Positions 43,765 to 52,220 of a stretch of 64,000 nt of DNA are shown piece after piece; positions within the stretch are counted from its first letter, which is position 1, and each line of letters begins with the position of its first letter. The notes beneath the pieces were generated by a model. It ran no database searches and had not been told where the DNA came from. It worked only from the letters and a program-made list of their open reading frames with translations. A program made the position numbers and the translations under genes. This DNA comes from Bradyrhizobium sp. CCGUVB1N3. GTDB lineage: Bacteria > Pseudomonadota > Alphaproteobacteria > Rhizobiales > Xanthobacteraceae. The stretch is from assembly GCF_024199925.1 (NCBI RefSeq), contig NZ_JANADR010000001.1:6575501-6639500 (forward strand). The letters are read 5' to 3'.

Positions 43765-45270
43765 TTACACCGTGACGGTCACGCTCTTGCGATAGGTGTA
43801 GCTTTCGAGAGCTCCCTCGATCGAATATTCGGCGCCGATGCCGCTCTGTTTGGCCCCACCGTAGGACATGCCCGGAATCTGGCCGCCGGCGCGGTTGATC
43901 TGGAGCCAGCCCGCATCGATTCGCTCGGCGGCGCGCAGGGCGGTGGTGATGTCGTTCGTGAAGATGTAGGCGGCCAGGCCGTAGTGGGTGTCGTTCGCCC
44001 AGCCGATCATTTCGTCTTCGTTCGTCCATGGGATCGCAACCAGGACGGGGCCGAAAACTTCCTCGCGTACAACACGCCAGCTATTGTCGACGCCCGTCAG
44101 CACGACGGGGCCCGGCATGAAGCCGTCCGAATCATTGGCAGGAGCCGGTACCTGGCCGATCTCGACTTTCGCGCCGCGATCGACGGCCTCGCGGATGAAG
44201 GCGCAGACCTCTCCGTAGCGCTCAGCGTTGATGATCGCGCCGATGTCGGAGGTTTCGTCGAGGGCGTCGCCAACCTTCATGGCCTTCAGTTTTTCGACCA
44301 CCTTTGCGACGACCGGCTTGAACACGTCGCGGTGGACGAAAAGCCGCGAGCCTGCCGTGCAGGATTGTCCTTGGCGCGCGAAGCGCATGGCGTTGATGAC
44401 GTTCGTCGCGCAGGTATCGAGTTGCTCGGGCGTCGCTGCATCGGGATAGACGATGCAAGGGCTCTTGCCGCCGAGCTCAAGGGTCACCTTTGCAATGCGG
44501 TCGGCGGCGGCGTGCGCCACGAGCTTGCCGACCTCGACCGAGCCCGTGAACGAGATCTTCGAGACGTCGGGGTGGTTCGAAAGCGGCGCACCCGCCTCAA
44601 TGCCCGTCCCGGTGACGACGTTGAAGACGCCGGCCGGGAAAAGGTCGGCTGCAAGCTCCGCGACCTTGATGACGGCGAGCGGCGCATCCTCGGCGGGCTT
44701 CAGCACCAGCGTGTTACCGGTGCCGAGCGCCATACCGATCTTCACGGCCGCGAGAACGAGGGGAGAGTTCCAGGGGATGATCGCGCCCACGACGCCAAGC
44801 GGCTCTCGCGTCGTGTAGCTGAAGATGCCCGGACCGAGCGGTAGCGTCTCGCCCTTCTGTTCGGATACGACACCGCCGTAGTAGCGCAGGACCTCGGCCG
44901 TGCTCGCGACCTCGGGCCGGCTTTGCGTGCGTAGCGCATTGCCGGTTTCGGCCGCGAGAACCTTGGCGATTTCTTCCGCATGAGCCGTAACGCGATTGCC
45001 AAGCTCCGTCAGGAGTGCTCCGCGAGCTCGGGCTGCCATGCGCCGCCAGGCAGGAAAGGCCTTCTTCGCCGCCGCGACGGCGGCGTCGACGTCTTGCTTG
45101 TCCGCGGCGCCGACCCTGGCAATGGTGTCGCGCCGACAGGGGTTCTCGACCGCCATCGTGCGGTCCGAGATCGGCTTGACCCATTGGCCGCCGATGAGGT
45201 TGCCGGCAAGCCCGGCGCGGGGCAGCGTCAGTTCGGAGTCGTAGCGGGAAGTGGCGCGTTGCGCGGTCAT
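43765..45270 (-). CDS. NAD(P)-dependent aldehyde dehydrogenase
   Basis: 501 residues. Catalytic Glu266 (VTLELGGKSP) and Cys304 (RQGQSCTAGSR), with the cofactor-side Lys in TLVLKPAEDAP and the C-terminal FGPVLVAIPW. Betaine-aldehyde/semialdehyde-type class. It would oxidise an aldehyde made in this pathway to an acid. It lies between the beta-hydroxyacid dehydrogenase (24 bp) and DUF4392 protein B. Substrate not determined. Confidence 0.9.
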   Translation of the reverse strand: MTAQRATSRYDSELTLPRAGLAGNLIGGQWVKPISDRTMAVENPCRRDTIARVGAADKQDVDAAVAAAKKAFPAWRRMAARARGALLTELGNRVTAHAEEIAKVLAAETGNALRTQSRPEVASTAEVLRYYGGVVSEQKGETLPLGPGIFSYTTREPLGVVGAIIPWNSPLVLAAVKIGMALGTGNTLVLKPAEDAPLAVIKVAELAADLFPAGVFNVVTGTGIEAGAPLSNHPDVSKISFTGSVEVGKLVAHAAADRIAKVTLELGGKSPCIVYPDAATPEQLDTCATNVINAMRFARQGQSCTAGSRLFVHRDVFKPVVAKVVEKLKAMKVGDALDETSDIGAIINAERYGEVCAFIREAVDRGAKVEIGQVPAPANDSDGFMPGPVVLTGVDNSWRVVREEVFGPVLVAIPWTNEDEMIGWANDTHYGLAAYIFTNDITTALRAAERIDAGWLQINRAGGQIPGMSYGGAKQSGIGAEYSIEGALESYTYRKSVTVTV

Positions 45271-45294
45271 GAGATCTTTCCTTGGCCTTTGAAA

Positions 45295-46185
45295 TTATGC
45301 TGCCGGCTGACGGAGATTGACCTTGAGCAGCCGCTCATAGACCTCCGAGACACTCGTGGAATCTTTTCCGCCGAGACCTTCCGCGCGGGCGGTGTTGTAG
45401 ATCTGGCGAACGAGCTGCCCGAGGTACATTGGCGAAGCCGTGAATTCGTCGAGTGCGAGCGAGATGTCCTTGTGCATCAGGTCGAGCGCGAAGAACGCGG
45501 GGCGCTCCTGAGTGAAGAGCGTCTTGCCCAGCCAATCGAGCATCTTGCTGCCGGCGAGGCCGCCGCCGAGGACCTCAAGCAGCACGTCGAGCTTCGCGCC
45601 CGACTTCACGCTTGCCGCGAGAACCTCGCCGAGCGCCACCGTGTTGATGGCGGTCAGCAGGTTGTGGCTGAGCTTCATGAGTTGCCCCGAACCCACCGGT
45701 CCGCAATGAATGATCTTGCCCGCCAGCGTCTCGAGGACGGGGCGCGTCGCGCCCAGCACGGCCTGGTCGCCCCCGATCATGATGAGAAGCTTGCCGTTCT
45801 CTGCGCCGGCGACGCCGCCGCTGACCGGAGCATCCAGATATCCGACGCCGGCTCCGTTACAGATCGCAGCGACCGCCTTGGTGGTGGCGGGATCGACCGT
45901 GCTGAAATCGACCACGATCGCGCCCTTCTTTGCCGCGGCGAGGATCCCGTCCTCGCCGGTCACTGCCGTGCGCAGGGCCGCTGGCGAGGGGAGGCTCGCG
46001 AGAATGAAATCGGCGCCGTTAGCTGCTGCTTTCGGACTCGTGGCAGCTTCGACGCCAGCCGCGGCAAGGCTGGCGACAGCCGGCGTGTTGGGATCGAAGG
46101 CCCGCACCTTGTGACCGGCTGCGGCAAGCCGCCGCGCCATATGTGAACCCATGCGGCCAACACCCAAGAAGGCGATCGTCGGCAT
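45295..46185 (-). CDS. 3-hydroxyisobutyrate-dehydrogenase-like NAD(P) oxidoreductase
   Basis: 296 residues. N-terminal Rossmann FLGVGRMGSHMARRLAAAGHKVRAFDPN, the beta-hydroxyacid dehydrogenase signature DAPVSGGVAGAENGKL, and the catalytic Lys in GPVGSGQLMKLSHNLL. It oxidises a 2- or 3-hydroxy acid, or reduces a semialdehyde. First gene of the minus-strand operon, divergent from the LysR gene; its promoter is in the 194-bp gap. Confidence 0.88.
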   Translation of the reverse strand: MPTIAFLGVGRMGSHMARRLAAAGHKVRAFDPNTPAVASLAAAGVEAATSPKAAANGADFILASLPSPAALRTAVTGEDGILAAAKKGAIVVDFSTVDPATTKAVAAICNGAGVGYLDAPVSGGVAGAENGKLLIMIGGDQAVLGATRPVLETLAGKIIHCGPVGSGQLMKLSHNLLTAINTVALGEVLAASVKSGAKLDVLLEVLGGGLAGSKMLDWLGKTLFTQERPAFFALDLMHKDISLALDEFTASPMYLGQLVRQIYNTARAEGLGGKDSTSVSEVYERLLKVNLRQPAA

Positions 46186-46379
46186 CGATAAATCCTCGCG
46201 ATATTGGCCAAAAGGCCGATGGAATGGCCGGCAATCACGAGCGCATCTTTGGCGGCGATCGCGATCACAGGCGTGATGCTGGCCGTTTTAGGTCCAGTCC
46301 GGCGGGACCCGGAAGACCAGTCCAATTGACGCGAGGCGAAAGAAATTCTTACTGTGAGGGTCTGAGGGGATTTGCGAGT
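46186..46379. promoter_or_regulatory. LysR control region
   Basis: Gap between divergent LysR and oxidoreductase genes. It contains the near-perfect palindrome ATTGGCCAAAAGGCCGAT (46203-46220; one mismatched pair) and ATCACAGGCGTGAT further right, both possible regulator sites. Confidence 0.4.
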
Positions 46380-47297
46380 TTGGCGCTCAATCTTTCACGG
46401 CTACGACTCTTTCATGAGCTTTCCGAGCTCGGCACGATTTCGGCGGTTGCACGGGCACTCGGCCAAACGCGGCCGGCCGTGTCTCAGCAGTTGGCGCTGC
46501 TTGAACGCGAAGCTGGTGCGGTGCTCTTCGAGCGTTCAGCCGGTGGGTTGCGCCTGACGACCAAAGGACAGCAGCTCCTGGACCGCGTCACTCCGCTCCT
46601 GCAACTCGCTGATCGCATCGAGGCTGAGCTGAGCGAGAGTGACGGTCCTCCCGCGGGTGAACTGCGGCTTGCCGCTTTCGGGAGCGTCGCGACCAGCATC
46701 GTTCCCAGAGCCTTCGGTTATCTGCACAAGACGCATCCTCTGATCGATGCAAGCTTCGTCGAACTCGAGCCGACTGAAGGCCTCAAGGCAACTGTCGCCA
46801 AGCAGGTCGATATTGCAATTGTCGATGATTATGTGGACGCAAATGCGTATCAGCAGGCTCTCGAATTTCACCCGCTTTATGTCGATGGCTTGAACGCCAT
46901 TCTTTCGTCAGACCACCGCTTTGGAAAGGCCGACCTGACGAGCATAGAACTCAAGGATCTCTCGAACGAGAAATGGGCGATCAACCAAACGGCGGTCGCG
47001 TACCAGCTCAACTTGACTAACGCATGCCACGCCGCTGGCTTCGAGATGAAAATTGGTTGCAGCGCCCGTAATATTTCCGCCACCCTTGAGATGGTACGCA
47101 CCGGGCATTTCGTGACGGTGCTGCCCGGCCTGGCGGTGCATCACTTGAAGAAAGACCCCGACTTTCTGGTTCTTCCTCTTGCGCCTGCCTTGCACCGGCA
47201 CATCTTCAGCGCCGTCCCGAAAGGTACGTCCCGGCGCCCCGTCGTCGCGGCTGCGCTGGCCGCACTGGAGCGGGCGGCGATCAACTGCCGCCTCTAG
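46380..47297 (+). CDS. LysR-family transcriptional regulator
   Basis: 305 residues from TTG at 46380, which follows GAGGGGA; the frame is open to 46143, but those residues lie in the neighbour gene and are not family-like. N-terminal helix-turn-helix (RLRLFHELSELGTISAVARALGQTRPAVSQQLALLEREAGAVLFER) and C-terminal co-inducer domain (GELRLAAFGSVATSIVPRAF, VDIAIVDDYV). It is divergent from the catabolic operon and upstream of a second transporter operon, so it may control both. The co-inducer is not known. Confidence 0.87.
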   Translation: MALNLSRLRLFHELSELGTISAVARALGQTRPAVSQQLALLEREAGAVLFERSAGGLRLTTKGQQLLDRVTPLLQLADRIEAELSESDGPPAGELRLAAFGSVATSIVPRAFGYLHKTHPLIDASFVELEPTEGLKATVAKQVDIAIVDDYVDANAYQQALEFHPLYVDGLNAILSSDHRFGKADLTSIELKDLSNEKWAINQTAVAYQLNLTNACHAAGFEMKIGCSARNISATLEMVRTGHFVTVLPGLAVHHLKKDPDFLVLPLAPALHRHIFSAVPKGTSRRPVVAAALAALERAAINCRL

Positions 47298-47425
47298 ATC
47301 GTTCATGGCGTAATTATTTCTAACGTGCTCCGTCAGAAGCCGTGTTCTTTCGCCGTGCCCGGCGGAGCGCTAGTCGTAGCCGAATGCCACGTTTTCTATC
47401 TTCCAACAACCAATGGAGCACGGAA

Positions 47426-48268
47426 ATGCGATGCCTTTCGCGGCGGTTTGTCATCGGTCTGGTTGCGGCATTCAGCGGGTTCGCGCTCTCGGTCGGGACG
47501 AGCCACGCTCAGGAAAAGTCCAGGCTCGATGAAATCATGGGGCGAGGCAAGCTGATCGTCGGCGTGTCCAGCGAGTCGCCGCCGTTCGGCTTCGTCGATG
47601 AAAAGGGTGAACTGGTCGGCTTCGATATCGACGTTGCGCGGCTGATCGCCAAGGCGACCTTCGGCGATTCCAACAAGATCGAGTTCATCCGCCAGAGCGC
47701 CGCGCAGCGCTGGCCCAACGCCCAGAACGGCACGATCGACTTCGGCGCGCAAACGACCACCATTTACGCCGACCGCGCCCAGCGGGTCGCCTTTACCCGA
47801 AACTATATCGACGGCGGCATCGTCCTGATCGTCCGCAAGGACGCGCCCTTCAAGACGCTCGAGGATCTCAACAAGCCGAACGTCACGATCGCCAATCTCA
47901 CTACGCCGACCCAGGAGGAGCGCGCCAAGCGCCTCTTCCCTCAGGCCAAACTCCAGACTTTTGACGGTATCGCTTCGCAATTCAACTCGGTGAAGCTCGG
48001 ACGAGCTCAGGCCGCCCAGCTCGATGCTCCCGTCGCCGCCTGGTACGTCAAGAACAATCCGGACATGCGCGTGATGGAAACTCGACTGACCGATGTCGTC
48101 AACACAGGCATCTTCATGAAGCCAGGCGACTTCAGGCTCTGGCAGTACCTCGATCTCGTGGTGTCCGAAATGACCGGCGGCTACCTCTTCGCCGAATACA
48201 GCGCGATCTACGAGAAATGGTTCGGCGAGAAACCGAAGAACGCGAAGTGGTATCTCAACAATAACTGA
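47426..48268 (+). CDS. Amino-acid ABC transporter substrate-binding protein (second system)
   Basis: 280 residues from ATG at 47426 after GGAG; signal peptide MRCLSRRFVIGLVAAFSGFA ending SHAQ. Family 3 fold: LIVGVSSESPPFGFVDEKGELVGFDIDVARLIA, NGTIDFGAQTTTIYADRAQRVAFTRNYIDGGIVLIV, GRAQAAQLDAPVAAWYV. GltI/GlnH-like for acidic or polar amino acids. First gene of a four-gene plus-strand operon, 128 bp after LysR. Confidence 0.9.
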   Translation: MRCLSRRFVIGLVAAFSGFALSVGTSHAQEKSRLDEIMGRGKLIVGVSSESPPFGFVDEKGELVGFDIDVARLIAKATFGDSNKIEFIRQSAAQRWPNAQNGTIDFGAQTTTIYADRAQRVAFTRNYIDGGIVLIVRKDAPFKTLEDLNKPNVTIANLTTPTQEERAKRLFPQAKLQTFDGIASQFNSVKLGRAQAAQLDAPVAAWYVKNNPDMRVMETRLTDVVNTGIFMKPGDFRLWQYLDLVVSEMTGGYLFAEYSAIYEKWFGEKPKNAKWYLNNN

Positions 48269-48288
48269 TGAGCGGGTAGGGGGCGGTG

Positions 48289-48954
48289 ATGGATTGGTCA
48301 CAGTTCGGCAGCTTCGCCGCCCGCTACCTTCCACAACTCTGGAGCGGGATGCTCGTTACCATCCTCGTCGCGACGCTCGCGGCGCCGACGGCTCTCGCGA
48401 TCGGCGTTCTTCTCACAGTCCCGCGCGTCGCCGGCTGGCGGGCGCTCAGCGGTCTGGTGCGGGCCTATGTGGAGGTGATGCGGAACACGCCGCTCCTCGT
48501 CCAGATGTACCTTCTCTTCTTCGGCCTGCCGATCCTCGGCATCTTCTGGGACGAGATCACCTGCGGCGTCCTCGCCGTCGCACTTCAACACGCCGCGTTT
48601 TTGTCTGAACTCTTTCGCAGCGGCATCGGCGCCGTGGGCAACAAGCAATGGGAGGCTGGGCAAGCGATCGGTATGCGCCGATGGATGACTTTCCGCAAGA
48701 TCATTCTCCCGCAAGCCGTGATCAAGGTCCTTGCACCAGTCTCGAACCAATTGATCGTCCTCGTGAAGGACACCTCTCTCGTATCGGCTATCGGTGTGCT
48801 CGACCTGACGCTATCCGGCAAGGTCATCATCGAAAGATCGGGGGCATCCTTCGAAGTCTTCATCCTCGTTGCAGCGCTCTATCTGATCCTGACGTCGGTC
48901 ATTGGCGTCGGCTTCCGAGTCGGCGAAACACGTTTCGCACGGAGGCTCGGATGA
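48289..48954 (+). CDS. Amino-acid ABC transporter permease (second system, first)
   Basis: 221 residues from ATG at 48289 (GTG at 48286 also possible). Membrane permease of the HisM/GltJ family: VEVMRNTPLLVQMYLLFFGLPILG and EAA loop KQWEAGQAIGMRRWMTFRKIILPQAVIKVL. Overlaps the next permease by ATGA. Confidence 0.9.
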   Translation: MDWSQFGSFAARYLPQLWSGMLVTILVATLAAPTALAIGVLLTVPRVAGWRALSGLVRAYVEVMRNTPLLVQMYLLFFGLPILGIFWDEITCGVLAVALQHAAFLSELFRSGIGAVGNKQWEAGQAIGMRRWMTFRKIILPQAVIKVLAPVSNQLIVLVKDTSLVSAIGVLDLTLSGKVIIERSGASFEVFILVAALYLILTSVIGVGFRVGETRFARRLG

Positions 48955-49601
48955 GCATATCCATCCTTCTCGCCAATTTTCCCTATCTGTTGCAGGGGGC
49001 GCTCGTCACGCTATGGCTCGCCTTCATCGTCGTCACGGCAGGCACGCTTCTTGGCGCAATCGTTGGAACGATCGCGAGCAGCGGCGGACCGATCCTCCGG
49101 TCGATCATCACGACTTATGTCTTCGTGTTTCGAGGCATTCCGGTGCTGGTCGTTATGTTTCTCGGCTTCTACACATTCCCGGCGTTCGGAATTCGCCTTA
49201 GCGCCTATGCCGCGGTCACGATCTCGATGATCGTTTACGTCGGTGCCTTCGTTACGGAAGCGGTCCGTGGAGCCATCGCGGCTGTGCCGGCCGGCCAGGT
49301 CGCGGCAGCCAAAAGTCTTGGCATGCGACGGTTGACGATGCTGCGTGAGGTCATCCTGCCTCAGGCGGCCAGGCTGGCGATCGCACCGGTCCTCAACATT
49401 TCGCTGATGGCGATCAAGCAGACGTCTTACGCCTCGGTCGTTGGAGCCTGGGAGCTTTCTTTCGCGGCTCGCGAAGTCGTCGAGAGAACGCTCGCGGCTT
49501 TCCAGATATTCCTGGGCGTCATGCTGATCTACTTTCTGATTTGCTACCCGGTTTCGCTGCTCGCGAGCTACTGCGAGCGGAAAATATCCTTCGATCACTG
49601 A
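48951..49601 (+). CDS. Amino-acid ABC transporter permease (second system, second)
   Basis: 216 residues from ATG at 48951, overlapping the previous stop; the open frame further upstream is a shadow of the first permease. Features [24 protein letters not shown] and EAA loop [30 protein letters not shown]. Pairs with the permease before it. Confidence 0.9.
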   Translation: MSISILLANFPYLLQGALVTLWLAFIVVTAGTLLGAIVGTIASSGGPILRSIITTYVFVFRGIPVLVVMFLGFYTFPAFGIRLSAYAAVTISMIVYVGAFVTEAVRGAIAAVPAGQVAAAKSLGMRRLTMLREVILPQAARLAIAPVLNISLMAIKQTSYASVVGAWELSFAAREVVERTLAAFQIFLGVMLIYFLICYPVSLLASYCERKISFDH

Positions 49602-49609
49602 GGCAGCCC

Positions 49610-50395
49610 ATGACCATCTCAGCCGAGTCTCCCGTCATCGTATCAGTGAACGGCCTTGTGAAGTCCTTCGGAGCCCATCGGGTTTTGAACGGTGTCTCGT
49701 TCGATGTCCGGCGCGGTGAAGTCGTTGTCGTTCTCGGCCCGAGCGGATCGGGCAAGTCTACCATACTGCGTTGCGTTAATTTCCTCGAAACGTTCGAGGA
49801 CGGCACAATCACGGTTGATGGCGCTCCAGTCGGCTATCAGAGCGACGGCGAAGGTCGTCGTCGCATGCTCGATGAGAAGGCGGTTGCGAAGAACCGCGAG
49901 CATGTCGGCATGGTCTTTCAAAGTTTCAACTTGTTCCCGCATCGGACCGTGCTCCAGAACATCATGATGGGGCCTGTGTCGGTCCAGCAGCGAGACCGAG
50001 TCGAGGTGAAGAAGCAGGCGCAGGAGTTGCTCGATAAGGTGGGCCTTGCCGACAAGGCCGACCAATATCCCGCCCGTCTCTCCGGAGGCCAGCAGCAGCG
50101 CGTAGCAATCGCCCGCGCTCTCGCAATGCGTCCGGCTGTCATGCTCTTCGACGAGGCGACATCGGCCCTCGATCCCGAACTCGTCGGCGAAGTGCTCCGC
50201 GTCATGCGGGAATTGGCCACCGAGGGAACGACGATGATCGTTGTCACGCATGAGATGGGCTTCGCCCGCGAGGTTGCCGATCGCGTCATCTTCATGGACG
50301 GTGGCGTGATCGTCGAGCAGGGTGCGCCGAACGAGATCATGACAGATCCTCAAACCGAGAGGTTTCGGGCGTTTCTGGGGCGTCACTACAACTGA
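49610..50395 (+). CDS. Amino-acid ABC transporter ATP-binding protein (second system)
   Basis: 261 residues from ATG at 49610 (GAGG five bases before). Walker [17 protein letters not shown]-loop [16 protein letters not shown], signature [17 protein letters not shown], Walker [17 protein letters not shown], switch [11 protein letters not shown]. Completes the second importer. Ends 10 bp before a convergent gene. Confidence 0.92.
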   Translation: MTISAESPVIVSVNGLVKSFGAHRVLNGVSFDVRRGEVVVVLGPSGSGKSTILRCVNFLETFEDGTITVDGAPVGYQSDGEGRRRMLDEKAVAKNREHVGMVFQSFNLFPHRTVLQNIMMGPVSVQQRDRVEVKKQAQELLDKVGLADKADQYPARLSGGQQQRVAIARALAMRPAVMLFDEATSALDPELVGEVLRVMRELATEGTTMIVVTHEMGFAREVADRVIFMDGGVIVEQGAPNEIMTDPQTERFRAFLGRHYN

Positions 50396-50405
50396 GGCCA
50401 TGGCG

Positions 50406-51263
50406 TCACTCCTTCAAGCCGCTGGAGGCGACGCCACGCACGAAATTTCGACGCATCAGCGAGAAGAACAGCGCACTCGGAACCAGGGCCAGGGCCGCGG
50501 CGGCGCTGAGATGACCGATATCCACGGTGAAGCCGGTCTGAAACAATGCCAGCCCAACCTCAAGCGTATAGGTCTCCTTGTTGGTCATGACGACGAGAGG
50601 CCACGCGAATGCGGTCCAGGCCTGAAAGAACGCCAGCACGGCCAGCGCGCCCAATGGGCCGCGCATCAGCGGCAGTACGATCCACAGGAAGATCCAGCCC
50701 TCCGCGGCCCCATCCACCCGCGCAGCTTCCAGAAGCTCGTCGGGGATCGACGCCATCACGTATTGCCTCACCAGGAAGATGCCGAAACTCATGACGAGAT
50801 AGCCGACCAGGAGCCCGGGCCAAGTGTTCAACAGTCCAGCGGATTGGACGTTGAGGTAGAGTGGGATCATGTACACTTCGAAGGGAACGACAGCCGTCGC
50901 GATGATGATGCCGAAGATGACCGTGAACCCCGGCAGATCGAACTTGCCGAGCACATAACCTGCGATCGCGGAGGTCGTGACGATGCTGACCGTCGAGAGC
51001 GTTGCGAAAATGAGCGTGTTACCGATCCAATGAAACAGCGGCGTTTCGCGCAGGACGCTGACAATGTTTTCCAGCGTCGGCTGATGTGGAACGATGGTCG
51101 GCGGCCAAGCCAGCAGCTCCGGTGGCGTCTTGAACGCGTTACTGATCAGGAACACGAGCGGCAGGAGCATCATCAGGCTGACTGCGCAAAGAATGGCGTC
51201 AATCACGAGGCCGGCAATTCGGCTTTGACCGGCGCCGCCGGCAAGATGATCGGACTCGCTCAC
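50406..51263 (-). CDS. Sugar ABC transporter permease, MalG-like
   Basis: 285 residues from GTG at 51263, which overlaps the stop of the partner permease (GTGA) and so fixes the start; the longer frame to 51773 is a shadow. Six membrane segments; EAA loop ELLEAARVDGAAEGWIFLWIVLPLMRGPLGALAV. Carbohydrate family CUT1. It lacks a nearby ATPase gene; such importers may share an MsmX/UgpC-type ATPase encoded elsewhere. Confidence 0.9.
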   Translation of the reverse strand: MSESDHLAGGAGQSRIAGLVIDAILCAVSLMMLLPLVFLISNAFKTPPELLAWPPTIVPHQPTLENIVSVLRETPLFHWIGNTLIFATLSTVSIVTTSAIAGYVLGKFDLPGFTVIFGIIIATAVVPFEVYMIPLYLNVQSAGLLNTWPGLLVGYLVMSFGIFLVRQYVMASIPDELLEAARVDGAAEGWIFLWIVLPLMRGPLGALAVLAFFQAWTAFAWPLVVMTNKETYTLEVGLALFQTGFTVDIGHLSAAAALALVPSALFFSLMRRNFVRGVASSGLKE

Positions 51264-52147
51264 GCGCGGCTCCGATCGCGGAAAAGTCTGAACTGCGCGC
51301 CCGTCAGAATAAGGACGATGGCGAGGAGGATGACGGCTTCGGCGGCTGCATAGCCGACCCGATAGTTTCGAAAACTGTTTTCGAGCATGTCCAGGACAAG
51401 GACGCGAACGAGGTGTCCCGGCGCACCCTGGACATCCGATGCCAGCACGAAGGCCTGCGCATAGATATTGTAGGACGAGATCAGCGTAATGACCGACACG
51501 TACAGCATGACAGGCTTCAACAGTGGCACAGCTATGTAGCGGAATGCTTGAAGCGACGATGCGCCGTCGAGCCGCGCTGCCTCGTAGAGCGCATCCGGAA
51601 CGTTCTTGAGTCCGACAAGGAAGATCAGGACGGCATAGCCGATGGCCTGCCAGGAGCACAGTATGATCAGGCACAGCAAAGACAGGACGGGGTCGAACAG
51701 CCACGACTGGGCCGGGATCGCGATCAGCCCTATCAGGGCGTTGAGCGGTCCGAGCCGCGCGTCGAAGATCCATTTCCAGGCCATCGCCGCCGGTACCAGT
51801 GATACGACGTGTGGCAGGAAAACCGAGGCTTCGTAGAAGCCGCTGCGTCGCAGCCCTTGCCGACTATTGATCAGGGCAGCGAGCGCGAGCCCGACGGGAA
51901 TGGTAATCATGACGACGCTGAAGGCGATGATGGTGGTGTTGAAGATCGCCTCGAGAAACAGCGGGTCGCCAGCCAACTCGATGAAGTTGGCGAATCCGAC
52001 GAATGGCTTGCGCCGCGAGATGATGTTCCATTGGTAGAGGCTGAGCCGCAGCGTCTCGACGATCGGATAGACGCGGATACAACCATAGAGCCCGAGGATC
52101 GGAAGAAGCGCCAGAACTGGAAACAGCCACTTCGGCTTGGTGAGCAT
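51260..52147 (-). CDS. Sugar ABC transporter permease, MalF/UgpA-like
   Basis: 295 residues. CUT1-type permease with EAA loop ALYEAARLDGASSLQAFRYIAVPLLKPVML and six membrane segments. It should be transcribed from the operator-promoter at 54941, after the binding-protein gene, but the IS5 element now lies between, so its expression may depend on read-through or on IS-borne promoters. Confidence 0.9.
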   Translation of the reverse strand: MLTKPKWLFPVLALLPILGLYGCIRVYPIVETLRLSLYQWNIISRRKPFVGFANFIELAGDPLFLEAIFNTTIIAFSVVMITIPVGLALAALINSRQGLRRSGFYEASVFLPHVVSLVPAAMAWKWIFDARLGPLNALIGLIAIPAQSWLFDPVLSLLCLIILCSWQAIGYAVLIFLVGLKNVPDALYEAARLDGASSLQAFRYIAVPLLKPVMLYVSVITLISSYNIYAQAFVLASDVQGAPGHLVRVLVLDMLENSFRNYRVGYAAAEAVILLAIVLILTGAQFRLFRDRSRA

Positions 52148-52220
52148 GAATCCTCCCGCAAGCGGCGGTCCGCGGCCGACGCCTGGATTGAGTGGGTCAC
52201 CCCTGTCGGTAAAGGTCTAG

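Noticed and set aside
43739..44029. 97-residue N-terminal extension of DUF4392 protein B
   Set aside because: It lies inside the aldehyde dehydrogenase gene in another frame, is Arg/His-rich nonsense, and a good ribosome site precedes ATG 43738.
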